A DNA stretch of 64,000 nt, taken from positions 48,728-112,727 of the forward strand of contig JAXHMR010000001.1 of the NCBI GenBank assembly GCA_034521225.1, written 5' to 3'. This document shows, piece after piece, positions 59,051 to 64,000 of this stretch; the stretch's first letter is position 1, and every line of letters begins with the position of its first letter. The notes under the pieces are model-generated. The model was given only the letters and a program-made list of their open reading frames with translations, had not been told where the DNA came from and made no database searches. The DNA comes from Woeseia sp034521225. GTDB lineage: Bacteria; Pseudomonadota; Gammaproteobacteria; Steroidobacterales; Woeseiaceae. Position numbers and translations under genes: made by a program.

Positions 59051-62000
59051 ATGAGCCTGGCAACGACCGATTTGCCCCGTGTTTCCGGTGACACCAGCGA
59101 CACGCCGCTCAGGTTTGTGACGGCGGCCTCGCTGTTCGACGGGCACGATGCGGCCATCAACATCATGCGGCGCCTGATCCAGGCGCTCGGCGCCGAAGTC
59201 ATTCATTTAGGGCACAACCGCAGTGTCGACGACATCGTGCGCGCCGCGATCCAGGAAGATGCCGACGGCATCGCCATCAGTTCCTACCAGGGCGGCCACA
59301 TGGAGTTCTTTCGCTACATGATCGACCGGCTCGCTGAACTCGGCGCCTCGCACATTCGTGTCTTCGGCGGCGGCGGCGGCACCATTACGCCGGAGGAAAT
59401 CGACGAGTTGATGGCCTACGGCGTCGAGCGGATCTATCACCCGAACGACGGCATGTCGATGGGCCTGAGCGAAATGATCGAGGACCTGTACAAGCGCACG
59501 CTGGCGGCACGCAAGCCGACGTCGCCGCCTGACGACGCGCGTTTCGACCAGACCGTCGACATCGCCAGCATGATGTCCGCCCTCGAGGAAGACGTCTACG
59601 ACGACGCGGCACTCGAGACAATGCGTAAGGAATGGCACGTCAAGGCGGGTCGCGTGCCGGTCGTCGGCATCACCGGCACCGGCGGCGCCGGCAAGAGCAG
59701 CGTCACCGACGAAATCCTGCAACCGCTTCTCGAGCTGTCTTCCGGACATGCGCATCGCCGTGCTGGCGGTCGACCCCACCCGGCGCAAATCCGGCGGTGC
59801 GCTGCTGGGTGACCGCATCCGCATGAACTCGTTGCGATCCGAGCGCATCTACATGCGTTCGATGGCCACGCGCCGCGCAGCATGCTCGCGACCAGCACGA
59901 TGCTCGCAGGACGCCGATCCAGTTCCTGCGTCGCTGCGGCTTCGACCTGCGTCCTCGTCGAGACCGCCGGCATCGGCCAGAGCGATTCCGAGATCGTCGA
60001 TCTGGTCGACTTCCCGATGTATGTCATGACCAGCGACTTCGGCGCCGCCAGCCAGCTCGAGAAGATCGACATGCTCGACTTCGCCGAGCTGGTCGTGCTC
60101 AACAAGTACGACAAGCGCGGCGCCGAGGATGCGCTGCGGGATATCCGCAAGCAGTGGAAACGCAATCACGCTGCGCCTTCGATCGCTCGAGCGACGACAG
60201 TTCCGGTGTACCCAACCATCGCCAGCCAGTTCAACGATCCCGGCATCAGCTGCATGTTCAGCGAACTTGTGCCGGCTGCATGATCGGCGAAGCTGGTGGC
60301 GGCTCGCTGAACGAGAGTGGAGCGCCCGGAAGTCGATGTCGACACCGGGAGCCGCGTTCAACGGCATCGTCCGCGGCGCAGCGTTATCTGGCAGAGATCG
60401 CCGAAGCCGGGCGCGGCGTCAACGAGCACGCGTCGATAGAGCAGGCGGAGTCCGCCGTGCACGCGCAGCATGCCTGTACGAAGCGCTGAAGGCGCTGGAA
60501 GACCCGGAGCTGCCGGATACCCTGGCAGCCTACGCCACGCGATGCCCTGACCGGGAGAGGCGACCGCAGCGCTGCTGCACGCTGCGGCAGCGCTACCAGC
60601 GGACGCCTCGACGAGCTGTCGCAGGACGCGCTACAGTTGCTGCGCGACTGGCCGGAGCGCCGCGATGCCGTCCGCGCCGACGAATACAGCTACCAGGTGC
60701 GCGGCCAGGAAATTCACGGGTCGAGAACTACCGCGAATCGCCTGGTCGCACCAGAAGATTCCGAAGATTGCGCGCACCGTCAGTACCGCGGACTGGGGCG
60801 AGTTGCTCCGGTTCCTGATGAAAGAAAACCTGCCGGGCGGCTACCCGTATACCGGCGGCGTCTACCCGTACCGGCGCCTCGGCGAAGACCCGACCCGCAT
60901 GTTCGCCGGCGAAGGCACGCCCGAGAAAACCAACCGGCGCTTCCATTACCTGTCGCACGGGCAGGAAGCCGCGAGGCTGTCGACGGCGTTTGATTCCGTC
61001 ACCCTGTACGGCGAGGATCCGCACGAGCGGCCGGACATCTTCGGCAAGGTCGGCAATTCAGGTGTGTCGATCGCCACTGTCGACGATATGAAGAAACTGT
61101 ACTCCGGGTTCAATCTCTGCGATCCGGCGACGTCGGTGTCAATGACGATAAACGGTCCGGCGCCGATGATCCTCGCATTCTTCATGAATACGGCAATTGA
61201 CCAGCAGGTGGAGCAGCACCTGCGCGAGGACGGTGCGCTGGGACGAGGCTGCGAAAAAGAAGATCAAGCCGCGTGGTCTACGAGGATCAGCCCGCGCGTC
61301 CGGTACCGCGGCGACCTGCCGCCAGGCAACGACGGCGCTCGGGCTCGGCCTGCTCGGTGTGTCTGGCGACAAGCTGGTGGAACCGGACGTCTACGAAGAG
61401 ATCCGGGCTCGTACGCTGGCGTCGGTACGCGGCACAGTCCAGGCGGATATCCTGAAAGAGGACCAGGCGCAGAACACCTGCATCTTCTCGACCGAATTCG
61501 CGCTGACGCATGATGGGCGACGTGCAGGCAGTACTTCATCGAGAACGTGGTGCGCAACTTCTACACGCGTATCGATCAGCGGCTATCACATCGCTGAAGC
61601 GGGCGCGAACCCGATCAGCCAGCTCGCCTTTACGCTGTCGAACGGCTTCACGATCGTCGAGTACTACCTCGCGCGCGGCATGGACATCGACGACTTCGCG
61701 CCTAACCTGAGCTTCTTCTTCTCGAACGGCATGGATCCGGAGTACTCGGTGATCGGCCGTGTCGCGCGTCGCATCTGGGCGCGCGCGATGAAGGAGCGCT
61801 ACGGCGGCTCGGCGCGCAGCCAGATGCTGAAGTACCACATCCAGACCTCCGGGCCGCTCGCCTGCACGCCCAGGAAATCCAGTTCAACGACATCCGCACG
61901 ACGCTGCAGGCACTGTATGCGCTGTTCGACAACTGCAACAGCCTGCACACCAACGCCTACGACGAGGCGATCACGACGCCGACCGAGGAGTCGGTGCGCC

Positions 62001-62538
62001 GTGCGATGGCTATCCAGCTCATCATTTCACGCGAACTGGGCCTGAACTTCTGCGAGAACCCGATGGCAGGGCTGCGTTCGTCATCGACGAGCTGACCGAT
62101 CTCGTCGAGGAGGCCGTCTGCGAGGAGTTCGACCGCATCTCCGAGCGTGGCGGCGTGCTCGGCGCGATGGATACCATGTACCAGCGCGGCAAGATCCAGG
62201 ACGAAAGCCTGTACTACGAAAGCAAGAAGCACGACGGCACGTTTCCGATCATCGGCGTAAACACGTTCCTGCCGAAAGCCGGGCAGGAGGACATGGTGCG
62301 CGACCAGCAATTGATCCGGTCGACCGACGAGGAGAAGCAGGAGCAGATCCGCCAGGTCAGGGCCTTCCAGGAGGCGCACCGGGAGGATGCAGAGGAGTCG
62401 TTGGCCGCCTTGCAGCGGGTCGCCCGCGCACGCGACAATGTCTTCGCGGAACTCATGCATACCGTCAAGTCCAACTCGCTGGGCCAGATTTCCGCGGCCC
62501 TGTACGAAGTTGGCGGTGAGTATCGCCGCAATATGTAA
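59051..62538 (+). CDS. icmF: Fused isobutyryl-CoA mutase IcmF (many frameshifts)
   Basis: Adenosylcobalamin mutase that rearranges isobutyryl-CoA and n-butyryl-CoA, in one chain with its GTPase chaperone. ATG at 59051. Residues 20-150 are the B12 domain ('VTAASLFDGHDAAINIMRRL', cobalamin His in DGHD). The middle is the MeaI-type G-protein ('GITGTGGAGKSSVTDEIL', 'ETAGIGQSDSEIVD', 'LNKYDKRGAEDAL'). The mutase part has 'YPYTGGVYPYRRLGEDPTRM', 'ISGYHIAEAGANPISQLAF' and the end 'LYEVGGEYRRNM'. About 1,160 codons. At least ten shifts are needed (for example near 59740, 59880, 60290, 60410, 60770, 61260, 61515, 61860, 62065). Methylmalonyl-CoA mutase is excluded by the fused order. It acts in short-chain acyl-CoA (valine/butyrate) breakdown. 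Confidence 0.9.
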
Positions 62539-62597
62539 CGACGTTGTCGCAAAGCGCACTGTGCTTTGCTGTCCCGGTTTCCCGAAAGGTCTGTACT

Positions 62598-63467
62598 TTG
62601 CTGGTAACACGAAAAATCAAGTCACTGTTCCTGCTCCCTGCCATTGTTGTCTGCGGCCTGCTGGGTATTGCCTCGCTGGTTATGGCACTGCGCGGTGAAA
62701 CCGATGCGCTGGCATGGTGGAGTGCGCTGATTGCGGCTCTGCCGCTGCCGCTCGTCATTGCGCGCATCACATGGACGGAAGCTCCACGCACGCCCGAGAA
62801 CGAGCCGCTGGCATTGCTGGTTGCATCAGCTGGCACACTGGTCGCTGCCTGGGAGTACCTGATCGACGGCAGCAGCGGCTGGCTGCCACTGGCCGCTGCC
62901 GCGCTTGGCTTGTTGCTGCTCGTGCTCTACGTCTTCTGGTACTCACGCTTCGGCCGCATTGCGAGCGGCAAGCTCGACGTCGGTAGCAAGCTGCCCGAAT
63001 TCTCGCTGACGGATGTTGATGGCAATCCGGTCAGCAGCACGGACCTGGCCGGTACCCCGGCCGTGCTGATCTTTTTCCGTGGCAACTGGTCAGCAGTGTG
63101 CCGCGGCCAGGTTGCGGAAGTCGCGGCATACAGCGAGCGGTTGGCGGCGCTCGGCGCGCGCGTCACGCTGATCAGTCCGCAACCGGCCAGCGCGAGCCGT
63201 GAGCTTGCCGAAAAGTATGGAGTGCCCTACCAGTTCTGGGTGGACGAGGGCAATCGCGTGGCGGCCGCACTGGATATCGCGGCAGCCTTCGGCGTTCCGG
63301 CCGGAGTGCGCGGCGACTATGCGCCTGATACAGTCATGCCGACCGTTGTGGCTACCAATGCGCGCGGCACCATTTTGTATTCCGACCAAACCGACAACTA
63401 TCGCCTCAGGCCGGAGCCCGACCTGTTCATTGCCGTACTGAGGCGGGCAGGAGCCATTGCATCATGA
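62598..63467 (+). CDS. Membrane-anchored peroxiredoxin-like protein lacking the first active-site Cys
   Basis: I favour the TTG at 62598 (AAAGG eight bases before) over the TTG at 62544. The product is about 289 residues. The N-terminal part has several membrane helices ('FLLPAIVVCGLLGIASLVMA', 'WSALIAALPLPLVIARITW', 'LPLAAAALGLLLLVLYVFWY'). The C-terminal half is an AhpC/TSA-like redoxin ('LPEFSLTDVDGNPVSSTDLA', 'AVLIFFRGNWSAVCRGQVAE'). The family usually has R-G-N-W-C-P-x-C; here the first Cys is Ser and only the second remains. A redox role of a different kind, or a loss of activity, is possible. Confidence 0.8.
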   Translation: MLVTRKIKSLFLLPAIVVCGLLGIASLVMALRGETDALAWWSALIAALPLPLVIARITWTEAPRTPENEPLALLVASAGTLVAAWEYLIDGSSGWLPLAAAALGLLLLVLYVFWYSRFGRIASGKLDVGSKLPEFSLTDVDGNPVSSTDLAGTPAVLIFFRGNWSAVCRGQVAEVAAYSERLAALGARVTLISPQPASASRELAEKYGVPYQFWVDEGNRVAAALDIAAAFGVPAGVRGDYAPDTVMPTVVATNARGTILYSDQTDNYRLRPEPDLFIAVLRRAGAIAS

Positions 63468-63907
63468 GCGACGATTCCGGCAGGAACCACCTGGAAAACC
63501 CGTCACTGTACGAAGGTACTTACCTCGAATTCCTGGGGTTCAGGCTGACGACCTGGAAAGAGGGCTTCAGCCGCATAGAAATGCCGGTCCGCCAGGATCA
63601 CCGCAATACCGTCGGCTTTCTGCATGGCGGCGTTGTCGCATCGCTGCTCGATATCGCTGGTGCGTTCTCGGGCAGCTTCGGGATTACCGGTGAGAACGTC
63701 CTGATTACGATCAACCTCAATTGCAGTTTCATGGCGCCGCACGAGGGAGCAACCGTAATCGCCGAAGGCGAACTGATACGCACGACGAATACGTTGATAT
63801 TCGCGCAGTCAAAACTGATCGATCCCGATAACAAGCGCTTGTGCGCCACGGCAACCGGGACCTTCAAGCGGCGCAAGCGTGCCGCGGCGACGGCGAACAC
63901 GGCGTGA
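63464..63907 (+). CDS. PaaI-family thioesterase (hot-dog fold)
   Basis: 147 residues; ATG overlaps the previous stop (ATGA). The thioesterase motif is 'GFLHGGVVASLLDIAGAFSG' (HGG and the catalytic Asp), followed by 'VLITINLNCSFMAP' and 'TGTFKRRKR'. It hydrolyses an acyl-CoA, probably aryl or short-chain. It lies directly after the redoxin gene and overlaps the next SDR gene, forming a compact unit. Confidence 0.9.
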   Translation: MSDDSGRNHLENPSLYEGTYLEFLGFRLTTWKEGFSRIEMPVRQDHRNTVGFLHGGVVASLLDIAGAFSGSFGITGENVLITINLNCSFMAPHEGATVIAEGELIRTTNTLIFAQSKLIDPDNKRLCATATGTFKRRKRAAATANTA

Positions 63908-63909
63908 AC

Positions 63910-64000
63910 GTGATGCCGGAACGATTTCGGCTGGACAACCGCACGGCGCTGGTCACCGGTGCCGGCAGTGGCCTCGGACGCCGGTTTGCGGAAACGCTTA
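63910..64000 (+). CDS. Short-chain dehydrogenase/reductase, cut by the right edge
   Basis: Only the first ~30 codons are seen. After 'MPERFRLDNRTALVTGAGSG' comes 'LGRRFAETL', the Rossmann TGxxxGxG motif of SDR enzymes. A GTG at 63910 or the ATG at 63913 is the likely start; a GTG at 63904 overlaps the thioesterase stop. Function unknown. Confidence 0.8.
   Translation, partial: MMPERFRLDNRTALVTGAGSGLGRRFAETL

Overview
The window is high-GC DNA with dense coding on both strands and short intergenic gaps. It looks like the chromosome of an aerobic, heterotrophic gammaproteobacterium. The evidence is lineage-typical content: TonB-dependent receptor, LemA/M48 pair, PlpD-type patatin, ProBA, P-II, short-chain-acyl regulator next to isocitrate lyase, Liu-type leucine catabolism and fused isobutyryl-CoA mutase. 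No tRNA, rRNA, CRISPR, phage or transposase gene was recognised.

Layout. 1-6.5 kb: cut methyltransferase-like lipoprotein, a GGDEF remnant, a TonB-dependent receptor and an S9 peptidase. 6.5-13.1 kb: amino-acid and glycerol metabolism, with ilvB divergent from ilvN-proB-proA-glpD. 13.2-20.7 kb: a patatin outer-membrane protein, then a small protein and a RIO/Kdo-kinase-like protein divergent from a very unusual AAA ATPase - membrane helix - P-domain - WD40 protein. 20.7-28.9 kb: AlkB-like dioxygenase, MFS-PlsC fusion, small lipoprotein, SYLF protein, M48/LemA pair and ApbE. 29.2-38.8 kb: a TlpA-like thioredoxin and a nine-gene same-strand cluster (coiled-coil protein, two large TPR proteins, TPR lipoprotein, small exported protein, ExbB, two ExbD, TonB-like protein with an AgmX/PglI tail) that should encode a proton-driven envelope-spanning machine. 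39.0-46.2 kb: acyl-responsive regulator and isocitrate lyase sharing an operator-rich promoter, then an Na+ symporter with fumarylacetoacetase and homogentisate dioxygenase (tyrosine catabolism). 46.2-50.2 kb: mixed housekeeping genes (GDT1-like, hypoxanthine-DNA glycosylase, P-II, desaturase, LuxR regulator). 50.3-64 kb: branched-chain and acyl-CoA catabolism (isovaleryl-CoA dehydrogenase, methylcrotonyl-CoA carboxylase beta, SDR, APH-like kinase, MaoC, crotonase, TetR regulator, fused B12 mutase, thioesterase and a cut SDR).

Two features run across the window. First, about twenty genes are broken by one-base shifts, commonly in GCGCGC or short homopolymer runs, and one by an in-frame stop; many hit essential-type genes, so sequence error is the leading explanation, and coordinates below cover whole reconstructed genes. 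Second, small palindromic repeat families sit between genes and repeatedly supply the 3' end and stop codon of neighbouring genes.

The best candidates for undescribed biology are the AAA-P-domain-WD40 protein with its divergent kinase (15.5-20.7 kb) and the ExbBD/AgmX/TPR machine (29.7-38.8 kb), whose first ExbD has Asn where the proton-carrying Asp is expected.
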